Position numbers and translations under genes: made by a program | Assembly: GCA_025094145.1 (NCBI GenBank) | Contig: JALLLS010000076.1 | Location: forward strand, 101,033 to 165,032 | Direction: 5' to 3' | Length of the DNA stretch: 64,000 bases | From: Spinellus fusiger | Lineage: Eukaryota; Mucoromycota; Mucoromycetes; Mucorales; Phycomycetaceae | The notes under the pieces: model-generated | Databases searched by the model: none | Told to the model about the DNA's origin: nothing | The model's input: only the letters and a program-made list of their open reading frames with translations | Part shown: positions 23,376 through 35,207 of the stretch, one piece after another | Position numbering within the stretch: position 1 is the first letter of the stretch | How the letters are laid out: the number at the start of each line of letters is the position of its first letter

Positions 23376-24914
23376 ATGGGCAATAAACTAGCAAAGCATC
23401 GATACGAAATAAACAATAGTACACAAAGTGCTGCTTCTTATAGTACAACAGCTCCTACTGTCACGATTGATGGTCGAAGCTATCACAATATTGAAACCAG
23501 CTCTTATTTCTTACCACGGGATGAAGAAGAGCAGGACAGACTCAATTCTGTAGGTTACTATGCCAATAGTCGTAGATATTGGAAGGCGTACCTATCCAGC
23601 CACCTATTCCAAGGCATAGATTCCCATAGACTACCTGCATAGATAGAGTCAATGACTTGTACTTACTGTTTACAATAGCAACATTTCGCTTTGAAAGCTC
23701 TCTATGGGAGGTAATACATCCACATCTACATAGAGTCTACAAGACAAGTTAGCCTATGAAAATAAACAGACTTCCACGAATCATTGCTGATAAATCATCT
23801 CTAGCAATATTGCTCCTGCTATCCATGAGAAATTACCTTCACATCCTCACATCCTTGACATTGGCTGTGGATCCGGTTCATGGGTTATGGTAATATTATC
23901 TTTTATACTTGATCTCTTGCCCAAAAGTCTTTTTATTTAAGAACAATCGCTCACATAAAGACTTGTACGACACACATACACACACTATTCATCTAACACA
24001 GGAAGTGGGTATTGAATATCCAAATGCCCAAGTCAAGGGCATTGATATGATGGATATGTTTCCAACCATGATCCGTCCTGAAAACGTTATATTCGAATTA
24101 ACCAATGTCCTGGATGGCATTCCATATCCAGACAATACATTTGACTTTGTGCACATGCGCCTCATGATCACAGCACTACGCATTAATGAATGGTCTGCAG
24201 TATTAGCAGAGATCTATCGTACTGTAAAACCAGGTGGCATTGTGCAGCTGACAGAGAGTAATTTTACAGTAAGCCGCCATTTTCCTATTTCAATTATTAG
24301 CAATAGGTGTCTTGGCAGAAATATATATATAGATATAAAAGGAAGAAAACAAGCCATTGGAGATCATGACATGTATGGTTTGCTGATTTTATACTTATAG
24401 AGTATTGAGCAAAGTCCATTGATCAAAATATGTCTTACAGAATGTAAGTTGGTTGTGGCTTTTTTTTCTTTCTTTTTTTTTTGGGGCCAGTGCTTAAATT
24501 TCTATTCTAGTTTTGTCTGTCATGCAAGAGAGAGGACAAGATCCATGGATTGCAAGTAAATTAGGCAGTCTATTAAAGGAGCATTCTTTTGAGGATATAC
24601 ATGTGGACACAAAAAGAGTTGACTTTGGTATGTTGGTTATTCTTAGTTATCTATTTCTTCTCTCTTCTCATAGAAATACCATTGTTATTCTAGGAGAACC
24701 CAAGAATCCCATTAGCACGGAAATGTTGGGAAATTGGAAAATGGCACTGTTAAGCTTACGACCTGTGCTCTGTGAAAGGTTAAATGTTTTACCTGAAAAC
24801 TATGAAAGTAAAATGGAGCAATTGATCAATGACTTTATTCAGTATGGTTGGTATGTAGATGCCATCTCATATCGCGCCCAGAAACCTCTTGGAGAGAAGA
24901 CTAGTCACCTTTGA
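23376..24914 (+). CDS. SAM-dependent class I methyltransferase
   Basis: This is a small-molecule or protein methyltransferase of the class I Rossmann type common in fungi; the substrate is unknown. Seven exons (23376-23549, 23679-23710, 23805-23889, 24002-24268, 24401-24443, 24511-24627, 24694-24914) join to 312 aa in one frame. SAM motif I is LDIGCGSGSW, split from the next strand by an intron; the acidic residue after strand 2 is in VKGIDMMDMFP; a later motif has IPYPDNTFDFVHMR, and YRTVKPGGIVQLTE is the typical post-I/motif III segment. The layout resembles fungal LaeA-like/UMTA methyltransferases, but with no nuclear signal. Intron 6 (66 nt) keeps the frame open if retained and would insert a hydrophobic stretch, so splicing is preferred. 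The gene converges with the kinesin gene. Confidence 0.88.
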
Positions 24915-25534
24915 ATACATACACCTAAAATACCCAGTCTAGTTGCTTTGAGGTTTCTGGTTACTCCTCAATGACACAATCCTGGTGCTAAAAGAAAAAG
25001 ACAGAGAGTACCTTTTTTAGCCTTGTAAAATATACAGTTATCTTATAAGTCAATAAGTCACTTATAACCTGTCCAACCTAACACAGACAAAAGAAATGGA
25101 CAAAATTAAACTTTAATTCACTGTTGATTTGTTTTACATTGTCTTTATCTTGTCATGAGAAGTGTATGCAAAACAGCTACACAAAATGGGATTTTAAACT
25201 GAATTTTCTTTATTGACATCATAATATACACTTTTTTTTTAGAATAAATAACAATAATAACAATAATAATAATAAAAGCATTAGCATTAGCATTAGCAGT
25301 GGTAATGGTAATGGTAATGGTAATATCAATAGGAGCATTAGCAATGGTAAAAGAAGAGTTAATGTTACAGTGGCGATACTAAGGAAAATATAATACTAGG
25401 GAGGATAACAATATGGATAGGAATAGGAATAGTAACAGGAATAGGAATAATGGAGATAATAACAATGGAAATAATAAGTGATAACGGTAGACATAGCAAT
25501 GGCGGTGATAATGGCGGTGTTTGTGATAAGACTC
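24915..25534. repeat. Convergent 3' intergenic region with trinucleotide/hexanucleotide repeats
   Basis: No gene is seen. From about 25240 to 25475 there are imperfect repeats: AATAATAAC, CATTAG, GGTAAT, then AGGAAT units. It lies between the stop codons of the methyltransferase and the kinesin gene. Confidence 0.7.
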
Positions 25535-28500
25535 TTAATAGGATAAGTGTCCATAGACTATTGATCCTCCCAAGAAAGTAACTACAATGACATAGCCACA
25601 GATAGATGCTACTTTCAAAGCAGAAGCAAAGGAAAAGAATGAGCCAGAAGTAGGAGGTGGGGCATGAGCAGTCTCAATTGAAGACCATGAAGACCAGAAA
25701 GTATCTTCTTGCATCTTTTGGGATAAAAGGTCTTCTGAGTCATCTTCATTACCAACAGGGAAGAGTGGGAGGTGTTGTCTCATTTCACGTAGCTCGACTG
25801 GGATAGTACCATTCAGCTTAACAAAGGTTTTTTGTAATTCATGAATAAACAGAGTGTGGGCCTTGACAGCTACTCTACGCTCTTCATGAACCCGGCTTGC
25901 TTCTTTAAGAGAGAACTCCATAAGTGTATTGGATGCATCAGCACGCGCCAATCTATGCTTATTTCTACGGGCTGTTTTCTTCTCTTCTTCCAATCGTTCT
26001 TGAAGGCGAGCAATCATCTCCTTCTTTCTTACCACCTTGATTTGCAAGAATCTACAAACTCGCATGATCTTTTTGTTCTCAATGTTGAGCTGAGAAATAA
26101 TCTTGCTGTCTTCAAACTCTTTAACAGGTAAGGGCTTTTCATAGATCCTGGCCTTGTCGGAATAAGCAGGAGGTGGAGGAACACCAAGAGGATAGACATT
26201 TGCCAATTCAGCTTCTAATTCAGCAATGCGTCGTTCAGTTGATTTTGAATCCTGTTGGGTCTTTGTAAAAACAGTCTTATCAGCCAATTGTGTTTCCAAC
26301 TCTACAATTCTGTCTTTTGTCTGTTCAAGTTTCTTCTGTTGGGCGGTGGAAAGACTCTGTTCTTCTGTAATAATCACTCTAAGATCCAAGATCTGCCTAT
26401 CCATGTCATTCAATTCAATTTGGTGTGCCATTGATGCTCTTGTATCTATTAATGCTAATGCAAAACAATAAGTACTGCATATGTACAATAGAATAACACC
26501 TACATTTGTTAAGCATCAGTGTCTCCAGCTGTGAGATACGATCATCTTTCTCTTTCAAGGCAGCAATGTGGGCTTCTTGTTGTTGTTGGACATCGAGTAG
26601 CAGTAATTCAACTTCTACAACACGGTTCTCTTTTCTAGCAAGTTCAGAAAGCTGCATGGCTGTGTTGCTGTGAGCATTTTCCAAAGTAGCTTCAAGCATC
26701 AAAATGTGTTGGTGCTTTTCTTTGGCTTCCTTCTCACAACTTGCTTTCAATGCGTGTGCTTCTTCCAACTCCATCTGTATTTTATCCATCTTCTTTTGCA
26801 TCTCATTCATATTTTCCTGACAGTCAACCACATACTCCTTGAACAGATTTAAATCTGCCTCAAGCACTGTTGTTTTATATTCACTCTCGAGTATTTCCTC
26901 CATACGATCCATTGTCAGATACACTTTGTCAGAGTCCATTGCTTTTTCAAGGGCCTGTTCAAGCGACTGTATTTTATGGATATTCTTCTCTTGAATTGTT
27001 TGGTGAAGATGGTTGTTTCTTTCTGCCTTTTGATGGGCAATGACAGCGGCGGTTGTGAGTTCTTCAATTTCTTGGTCCTTCTCTGAGAGTAGAAGATCCA
27101 TTGTGTTCTGCTTTAAGAAGAGTTCCTGTGTCTCGGAAGAACTGGTATGAGGATTCTCACTATGGTTATGAATAGCAGCACAGTGATCGCAAGTGCAGTG
27201 AACGTCATTTCTAAGTTGAATAGCCTCTTTAAGATCTGCTTCTAATTTTGCTTTCTAAGAATAATAAAGAATGTATTAGAAGAGTAGAGAACAAAAACAA
27301 CACACTTGTTTACCTTTTCTTTTTGATCTGCTAATAAAAAGTCATTGGTAGGATTCTTTTCTTGTTTCAGGGCCTGGATTTGCTGTTGGAAATCCTTGAT
27401 GCGCTCGTCCTGGTACTCAATCTTTTTTTGGCACTGACTGAGCTGCTCAGATCGTTGGTGTTCTATTTGCTGACTAGTGTAGAGAGCATTCTTATATCCC
27501 AATGTCTTTTTCTCCATCAACTTCATCTGTTCCTGGTGCATCAGCATTTGTACAGACAGACCCTCTTCTAATCGTGCTACTACATCTTGCATGGTAGTAC
27601 GCTCTGTTAGATATTCTGGGTATATTTGATCTGGAGACTGAACAAGTGTTTCATCTTCTACAGCTACAGTCATTTCCGATACAGAGGTGGTTGGGATGGA
27701 GGAGTGATTCTTCAGCTATGCATAATAAATAAAGATTGAATATAGATCTTCTCAACAATTATTAGCAGAAGGGTGTTTACCTTTGTAGAAGGACGTCCAG
27801 CTCCTGTAAGAATCAGTCCAAGAAGATGGTTCAATCTATTGGTTGCAATGTTGTTGCAAATTTTTTACAAAAGGGTTACAAAAGAGCTCTATCTGTGTCA
27901 TGTTCTTTCGTTACCTTTCACGTGTCTCGGCTTCTTGCTGAAAAGAGAGAAGAAATAAGCAAGTGAGCCACTGCTAATAGATTTACAACTTACATCCGTC
28001 TTCTCCTGCATCTTTGTTTGAAGTTCAGCGATCTTCTTTAAACAGTTTTGTAGCTCAGAATGATCCATTGTCTGATGTATTCATGTTAATTTACAAAGTC
28101 AGTCTTCATTTCTTATCTTACTCTTGTCATTTTAGCTGATGTTTTGACTAGTTTGGCGCGTTCAGCAAATCGTAGAGTGTTGAGAGATTCTTCTTTGGAT
28201 GACACCGAAGGATTCACTGTGCAGATAACACAAATACGCGCATTTCCAGAAAGAGCAGGCTGCAGGATACGGGTCAACTTTGAGTTGCGAAATGGGATAT
28301 GTGTGGCACTACTCCAGGGTCAATTCTACTGCTTTTGTCTCTCTTCATTCAATGTATGACTTACGTTTGGCCACTGGTTAACTTGGAAATCACAGTGCCA
28401 AGGGTTAATAGACTACAAGAACAGTGAGTTGAGACATGTCATTCAACACATAGATGCACTCTGCAACATACCTCTTGTTGATGTAAGCACCTTCTTTCTG

Positions 28501-30134
28501 TCGTTCAGAATCGTTGGTCACTTTTTCAGAACCAGCCAAATCGATCAGATTCTAAAAGAGAATTAAGAGTGTTAGGACTCATACTTTATGCATTGATCCT
28601 TTACAGTACCACTTCCTTACCAATTGAGACACACGCACTGCACCTTGACTGCCAGGATAAAGGTCTTTGGATTTGCTCTCAATGACCAATTGGAACATGG
28701 TGTGGGATCGACTACTACGCTTGTTGTATTCTGTTGCGCTCACCTTACGACTCCCTAAATGTAAGTTACAAGCAACAAGAGATTCTTGGTACCTTCTCCC
28801 TTTTTGAGGATCTGCATGACCTGTTCTGCTGTAGTTACAATAGTTTCATTGAGACCTTTTACATAGATGCCTCTCTAAAATATAAATAAAAAAGTGTATA
28901 AGTATAAATAAAAAGTACATGTAGAACATAAACAGTACACAAACAGTACACAAATATAATGCATATTTGTCTATAGTCATTGTTATAACCATGACTATAT
29001 TTATAGAAACACCATGCAAAAGTTCACAAATGGATAGAATCTCGCCTACCTTTGCATCCTCATGCACTTTGGGATGTGAGTTTTCACCTTCACTGAGTAA
29101 ATCGTGAATTTGTTCTTTGTAGATCTCAAGGTAGGACACTCTCAACAAATACTCGCGCCCGTGTGTATCCTGTACCTTATGAGATCAGGTCACGACACAC
29201 TTACTTACCTCTTTGATATAGTTGAATACATCATCTACGGCTCTCGGGATGACTCCGGGCTGAGTCTTTTTCCCTTTATAATGTGTAAGTTCATCATTAA
29301 AGGTGCGACTTACCCATCTATAGCCACCACCAAAATAGTGATACAAACAAGGGACAGTAAGTCAGTCAGCAGAATTGGGAATAAAATGTGGGCTAGTATA
29401 AAATTACCATTGTCTAAATAAGAGTCATTGTTAGGACAAGGGGAATCATGATTCACAATGTAACATTTCAAAACTCACATAAGTCTTTCCACTGGCAGTC
29501 TGACCATAGGCAAACACAGTGCCTATTGGAAAGAGAGAGAAAAAAAAAGGTTACTTATTCTATGCATGATTTGCAGATTTGTAATGCAAAATAGACGTAC
29601 CACTGTAACCAGCCATTGTAGATCTAATGAAATGAAATAAAACAATAAATTAACCCATTCACAAGTAAAATACAAACAATGAAGGAATAATAGTAATAAT
29701 AATAGTAATAATAATAATAGGAGAGGGCAGTGCTTCTTTGTGCAGCTTACCGGACAAGGCTGCGAATGCCTGCATTGTAGATCTCTGAATTGTCTACACC
29801 CGTCAATACACTATCTGTTTTCCCATATTATTGTTGCTATTAGAAGACGGTGCCTGTGGAAAATAGAGTATCTCAAAGAAAAAGAGAACGTACCAAATTG
29901 AAAAACATGCCGAGTAGAACCAGAGAGCTCAATGGCACCTTCTTTAGGCCCAACAACCCAACAGCCCTCCTCGTCCCCGGTACTAGGTCTACAGCGTATC
30001 ATGACATGGACGTTCTCTCGAATAGACATAGATTGGGAGCTGCTTGGGCGCAGTAGGGAAGATGGAGTGGGTGTATAATTGGCGAACACATCTGGAGTTA
30101 CCCCTAGTGGTAAAGTGGAAGTTGCACTGGACAT
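25535..30134 (-). CDS. Kinesin motor protein with coiled-coil tail and C-terminal membrane segment
   Basis: This is an N-terminal-motor kinesin that should walk on microtubules. The start is the ATG at 30134 (MSSATSTLPLG). Motor motifs in order: NVHVMIRCRP, FAYGQTASGKTY (P-loop), SYLEIYKEQIHDLL, NKRSSRSHTMF (switch I), NLIDLAGSEKV (switch II), FRNSKLTRILQ and the neck LNTLRFAERAKLV. Early exons: 30134-29894, 29814-29751, 29623-29601, 29522-29479; the motor is cut by many introns, some exons being tiny. A long heptad-rich coiled coil follows (27673-25700). The last 50 residues include VASICGYVIVVTFLGGSIVYG, a 21-residue hydrophobic segment five residues from the end, typical of a tail anchor. 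Subfamily is uncertain; the motor resembles kinesin-7 (CENP-E/Kip2). The exact exon set between 29460 and 29280 needs transcript data. Confidence 0.88.
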
Positions 30135-30569
30135 AAAAGCTATGTTTTCACGCACTATCAGAGAAGAGTGTCTTTATAAAATAGATAGGATAACAGTCAC
30201 TTTGCATTTGAACTGAAATGTTATTGACTTGCCATATTGACTGCTGTGGTAGGGCTTATAGTGTCGGTGTTTGTTGATGCGTCTTTTTCATTTTCATTTA
30301 GTATTCATAGTATTATTGTCTTGTTCCATTATAGAATAGCAGAGTTCTGTGGTTGTTATTGTCTATTGTAGTTATTATTATCTATTGTAGTTGTTATTAT
30401 CTCTATTTGTCAGTATTATTCACCATTTGTCCATAATGATGAGTGACATGGGGCAATAGGCTTGGCTTAAATCTCAGTTCAGTGGCTGCATTGTTAGAAG
30501 CACTTTTTACTCTGTTATTATTATTACTTTGGTCTATTCAATAAAGATATGGATTTATTAACATGACAT

Positions 30570-30870
30570 CTTGGACTGTCATTTGTCACTAGGCAACACA
30601 GAACATGTGCCCTGATCTGATAAAGAGCATACCAACGAGTAAGTGTGCCTTAGTAACAGGTCTCGATAGCAGTAACATGAAGCCTGTCAAGGTACTCCCT
30701 GTTCAGGTAGGAAGGTGGGAGTGCTGAGTTATTGGCGGAGACAGCCCCACCAAGGGCTTGATCTGTTCAGAGCACTAAACATTCTCTTTATCAAGGAGAG
30801 GTTCATCTTTATTCCTTGTCCTGTCATTGTGCGCATGTTCAGATCAGACAACCTCTCCTTACTAGTCCTT
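30570..30870 (+). ncRNA. Possible structured RNA or relic (unassigned)
   Basis: A 300-bp block stands out from its AT-rich surroundings by base composition and self-complementarity: an 11-bp perfect stem (30793-30803 with 30850-30860), a 6-bp stem ACTCCC/GGGAGT (30694-30699 with 30717-30722), and a GGC/GCC hairpin just after. It has no ORF. I could not match it to snRNA, SRP, RNase P/MRP or tRNA signatures, and the strand is not determined. A conserved regulatory element or transposon end is equally possible. Confidence 0.2.
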
Positions 30871-30875
30871 GATTT

Positions 30876-30981
30876 ATAAATGAGAATAAATGAGTATAAA
30901 TGAGAATAAATGAGTATAATTTACTATACATGAGTATAATTTACTATAAATGAGTATAATTTACTATACATGAGTGTAGTG
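30876..30981. repeat. Tandem repeat of AATGAGTATA / TTTACTATA units
   Basis: Ten-base units are repeated first as AATGAGAATA/AATGAGTATA and then as a longer AATGAGTATAATTTACTATA unit. Confidence 0.8.
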
Positions 30982-31464
30982 AATTAGAGTGTTTCTCTCT
31001 CTTTTTTTTATTAGAAGAATGCCAATGGCGTATTATTTTCTGAGGATATATAAAATAATGCAGTGGCTTGCATTGCACGGCTAATATTTTATTCTGCTAA
31101 AGAGGGAGAATAAACATGTATGCTACAGTCCTATTTTTATAGAGTGCTTCGAAATAAGCATTGTGAATGGAGGACGGGCCTTATACCTTAGAATAGACTG
31201 CATTTACTGTTGTGTCTATGAAGAGCAAGTGACTGTGGCTGAAGGGACTCTTTCTTTATATACATCAGAATCAGCTTTTATGCTTGGTATGAATAGGCAC
31301 TCTTTGATTCTCTTAATAAAGCTTATTAGAGCCTATTAGAGCTTATTGGAGCCTATTAGAGCCAAAGAGAAATAACTTACATGCATATGTTTTTTCCTCT
31401 CTCAGCCTATGTGACTGCTTATTTAAAGGTGTGTGTATTCTTCTTTGCTTACTTCTTTTTCTCC

Positions 31465-33794
31465 ATGTCAAGTTCTGCTATTGTTGCTGCTAAAAAAAGA
31501 ATCGAGAATTCGCTACGAAACTTCCAACTTCCTAACACATATGAACCAGAGGACTCTAATGGAAAAAAGTAAGGGGACAAAGTGAAGGTAGACTTACTCG
31601 TCCAGTGGTGTATTGGCTCTCTCTCTACTACAGTCACGGCTTCACTGGTCTTCGTCTGTCTTTATAAAGTACAAGCCAGATCCTGCCAAGCAACCGAGAA
31701 GAACCAACAACACGCGTAAAAAATGGCCAAATATGCGATACTTGGGCAGCTGTACCCTTGAATTAGGGCCTCATCTCTTTCCAGATACCCTATTTTATGA
31801 GGCAGTAAGAGAACAAACGTGGAGTGATATAGGAAAACAGGCAGGTATCTCTTTTCTCGAGTCAGCAAATACCGAGTCAGTAGAGAAAGGGCCCATAGCT
31901 GATACCTCAACTCCACTTGCAACACCCACACATAATTCTACAGCGACTCCACTCTCTGCAGCTCCACCTATAGCAAAAGAACTCAATCCAAAAGAACACA
32001 TCGTATTCACAGACATTGTTATGGAATTCAAAGATGTGCCTAATGAACGCTTTATATTTCCCAAGGACATTATCCTTGAACTCACTTCTATGCAGGCACC
32101 ATTTGAGGTAGACAAACCCTATCTCTGTTTATTCACTGACATGATATAGCTGCGAGCCTCCTTTCTGCTACCCCTGGATCCCTCCATGGCAGAAGACTAC
32201 TTTCTAGATCCTACTGAGAAGATCGAACGTTGGGGTAGTCATCTTGGTATCACGCCCACTCCATCCAGTGCAAAGCCAGCCACAACAGAAACAGTGGCAC
32301 CTACAGAACATTATCCTGCTAATATCCGCATGTCACAGGTGGATGGTAATATTCTCAAGGCACTCGTAGCGGTCATTACTAAACCAGACAGTGTAAGACA
32401 GAAGATGACAGAAAAGGTAAACTCTTTATAGTCCAAGGAGCGTATATGATGGAAAGATCAAAAGACACTCAACTCAATAGATGCAAGTGCTGCCTGTCAA
32501 CACTTATTTGCGCTTTCAAATCAATTCAGATACAGTAGGAAAAGCAGTGGAGGTAGATGGAATACATCTATGCCTGTTGACTGATAAGATAGGAAATGAT
32601 GCAAAGGATATACACAACACCTGAGATCACATCTGGTCCTGTACTCGCAGAAAAGAAGAGAAATGAGCTATTAAATGCCATCAGTCTTGGAAAGAGACCC
32701 CCTACTGATCCCACAGAAGAACGTAAGTAATAACCATGGCACGCGACAGAGCTAATGTATCTATTGGAGTAGCTCTCAAGAGCAAACATGCTCCTATCAA
32801 GGACGATGAAATGAGAAAGTGTCTGTATTGCAGTACAAGGCAGACCGCCATGTGGAGAAAGGGACCTGCTGGATCAGGGACACTTTGCAATGGCTGTGGA
32901 TTGTTGTGGAAGCAAAACAAGATTCTTAAGGGTGCACCTGTCATTACAAGAGAAGAAGAGAGACGGGTTGAGAAGAGAAATAGAGAGAAAGAGAGACTGT
33001 TAGCAGAAGAACTAGCAAAGGAGAAAGAACGACAGGAACAGGAACAAGCAGCCAAAAAAGCAGAGATGGCTCGACAGCAGGCACTTGTACAAGCCTCAGA
33101 GTCTGCTATAAGTTCTGATCCGTCCAAGCTAAAGGATAATGTTAAGCTGGCGACACGAGCCAATATTGGATTCTTTGCTGCTCAATTGTTACAGCAGCAA
33201 CACAGCCAATCCAATCCAGCACAAAGAATATTGACGGTCCACCCTCAGAAGCCAACGAGTAGTAGTGAAGGATTGGTTAACTTTAGTATGGTCAATCCTC
33301 AGCCTATAGCCACTCGACCTCCTACATCCACACCACCCATCCTTCATCATCGTCCTATGACTACCACACCTATGGCTGCTTCCACTACTCATCCTGCCAC
33401 TGCTCCTCTTTCTCTCTATAGCAGTGGGGGCATTCCCCTTCCTACTCTTTCTATTGACTTTGGCCATATGCTATTTGCCCATCCTAATTGTGGTGTCACT
33501 CTCATCGACCACTTCTTTTCCATTAGACTCTGTAAAGAGGGCTATGCACCTACAACACTCAACATTGACAAGCGGAATATACAACAGACCACCTTCCAAG
33601 TCATCAAAGAAGGGCAATTAGGTCGTGAAGTACTTATTATGACATGTGTTCCTGAAAACGGTGCCCTTGAAACACTACTGATAAAGCCTAGCACTCGAAT
33701 GCGTATCCAATTCTTGGAAAAATTAGATCCCTCGGGAGGTGCTGTTGTTAAACGTATTCTAGAACGTTGGCTTAGTACTTTACCGTCTGATTAA
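31465..33794 (+). CDS. GATA-type zinc finger protein, 698 aa
   Basis: This is a putative transcription or chromatin factor. Six exons (31465-31568, 31606-32107, 32150-32416, 32481-32552, 32593-32722, 32773-33794) join in frame to 698 aa. The GATA-type finger is C-x2-C-x18-C-x2-C (KCLYCSTRQTAMWRKG, then TLCNGCGLLWKQ), so it has the 18-residue loop seen in a subset of fungal factors. It is followed by a charged E/R/K-rich helix, a Ser/Thr/Pro linker and a folded-looking C-terminal 130 residues (FAHPNCGVTLIDHF, IQFLEKLDP). The first 400 residues (GSCTLELGPHLFPDT, IVFTDIVMEFKDVP) are not recognised. The ATG at 32736 is within the fifth intron and would wrongly start the protein just before the finger. 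The first intron is only 37 nt. Confidence 0.85.
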
Positions 33795-34108
33795 TAAATG
33801 CATTCCTCCATCTCTGCCACTCTTCCTCCTCCTCCACTATAATCAACTATTCCCTCTAGAAAAGAGAGAGAATCAAATCAAGCCTTCTATAGTCATCAAG
33901 GCTGAATATTATGACTACAGAAATACAACAGTGGCTCTAACTTCTAAAGGGGAGATATTGGAGCCAGCCAGTTAGGAGTCCCATTCTTCTATACCGCAAA
34001 ATAATGAATAGCAGTTCTTTCTTTTTTCTTTTTTTTCCTTGTCAGTTGTAATATCAAACTCTTCTACAATTTATTCTACAGATTCATCACTTGAATCTGA
34101 CAAGGAAG

Positions 34109-34110
<2 letters not shown>

Positions 34111-34140
<30 letters not shown>
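34111..34140. repeat. (GT)15 microsatellite
   Basis: A perfect GT dinucleotide run of 30 bases follows GGAAGAT. Confidence 0.95.
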
Positions 34141-34143
<3 letters not shown>

Positions 34144-34405
34144 AAAATACATAAATACATACATAAATAACACCAATGCCTTTTCAATATTCTTTTTAAT
34201 CCCTTTAGAATACAAGCGTGTATTCTTTGCATTACCCTATATCTATTGTCCAGGCAAGAACCTAACGATCAATCGAATATTAAAGAACCTTTGTGTAGTT
34301 GATATCATTACTGGAGTATTATTTAATATGTGAATACATTTGTCTTCACTAAACGTAGATCTCTGCTAATATATCACTTTTATAGATCATTAAATAAATG
34401 AGCCA

Positions 34406-34579
34406 ATGAACTCTGTGAGTGACTCTGTGTATGCGGATGAGAGGATATCAGCCATCATGTATCTATCTATCATTAAGAATAATACCAGTACACCTCCTGT
34501 CATTGTTGAGGTCCAGAATAAGGTGAATACAGCCTTCATGGATAAAGCCATTAGCTACTGTAATTTTGTGTATAAATAA
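34406..34579 (+). pseudogene. PD-(D/E)XK nuclease-like fragment
   Basis: A 57-codon frame contains PPVIVEVQNKVNTAFMDKAI. The E-x-Q within a V-x-V-E-V-Q-N context, followed by F-M and a YC motif, resembles the catalytic strand of Rpn/PDDEXK-type transposon-related nucleases seen as multi-copy families in Mucoromycota. The N-terminal part, including the catalytic Asp, is missing in this frame. The assignment is tentative. Confidence 0.35.
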
Positions 34580-34745
34580 TATGAAGTATCTCTTGTTCTA
34601 TTGGTAATCTTCATCAGTGGTTTCAACAGTGATACTTTTTCAACAAAACACCAAAACACCAAAACACCCTCCCAGACTTTTTCTTTTTTTTCCTTAAAGG
34701 AAACTTGTGAATGGAAGGCAGCAAATAGAATAAAAACTCTTCCTT

Positions 34746-34934
34746 ACTGGCCCTCACAATACTGATCTCAATCCAATGGAGCATCTGTGGGTCCACCTCA
34801 AGAAGGTTTTTAGGAAGTACAGAAGAATTTATTCTATCACACAAAAGTTGGAGGCCATTATGTTGCTTGAATGGAGTGAGATATTAAGAATAACAGACAG
34901 CCTCATTGCCAGCATGGGACAGAGAAGCCAATGA
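34746..34934 (+). pseudogene. Tc1/mariner transposase C-terminal relic
   Basis: A 62-codon frame reads TDLNPMEHLWVHLKK, then KLEAIMLLEWSEI and SLIASMGQRSQ, ending in a stop. This matches the PDLNPIE-LW segment around the third catalytic acid of Tc1-type DDE transposases and the usual C-terminal helix. The upstream two thirds of the enzyme are absent in the plus-strand frames, so it is a truncated relic. Confidence 0.7.
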
Positions 34935-35207
34935 TTGCTAGTGTTTATTAAGAAACTTGAAAATAAAACCAATGTTGTATATTATAAACATTCTTCTCTT
35001 TATTTATTGATAGTTTTATGCTTATATCTAAGGAGTTCATGAATCCATAACACTATCAGAATAAGGTATAGATGTATAAAGGATATCTGTGTTTAAAAGA
35101 CCTCACTTCTTTCTTACTATCAGTTAAAGTGTAGATGACGTATCATTTGTAGAGAGCATGACTGTTGAAATGCAAGTATTGATGTGATAAACCCATTCTA
35201 TCCTTTC

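Larger units (their letters stand above)
30135..31464. other. Divergent intergenic region: tandem repeat and a GC-richer structured block
   Basis: This is the promoter-side region of both the kinesin and the GATA-finger gene. It contains TTATTATCTATTGTAG-type repeats near 30350-30400, a GC-richer block at 30570-30870 (listed separately), and a tandem repeat at about 30876-30981 made of AATGAGTATA and TTTACTATA units. No ORF is supported. Confidence 0.6.
33795..35207. other. Intergenic region with (GT)n and transposon debris
   Basis: No intact gene is seen. Contents: a GT microsatellite at 34111-34140, a short PD-(D/E)XK-like fragment at 34406-34579 and a Tc1/mariner C-terminal fragment at 34746-34934, each listed separately. 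The remainder is AT-rich without features. Confidence 0.6.

Noticed and set aside
32104..32592. Two GATA-gene introns with similar starts (GAG/GTAGA...) suggesting an exon duplication
   Set aside because: The similarity is limited to the donor area and a few bases; flanking exons are not clearly homologous.
32736..32772. ATG just upstream of the GATA finger as a gene start
   Set aside because: It lies in a 50-nt intron; splicing joins the finger to four conserved-looking upstream exons in frame.
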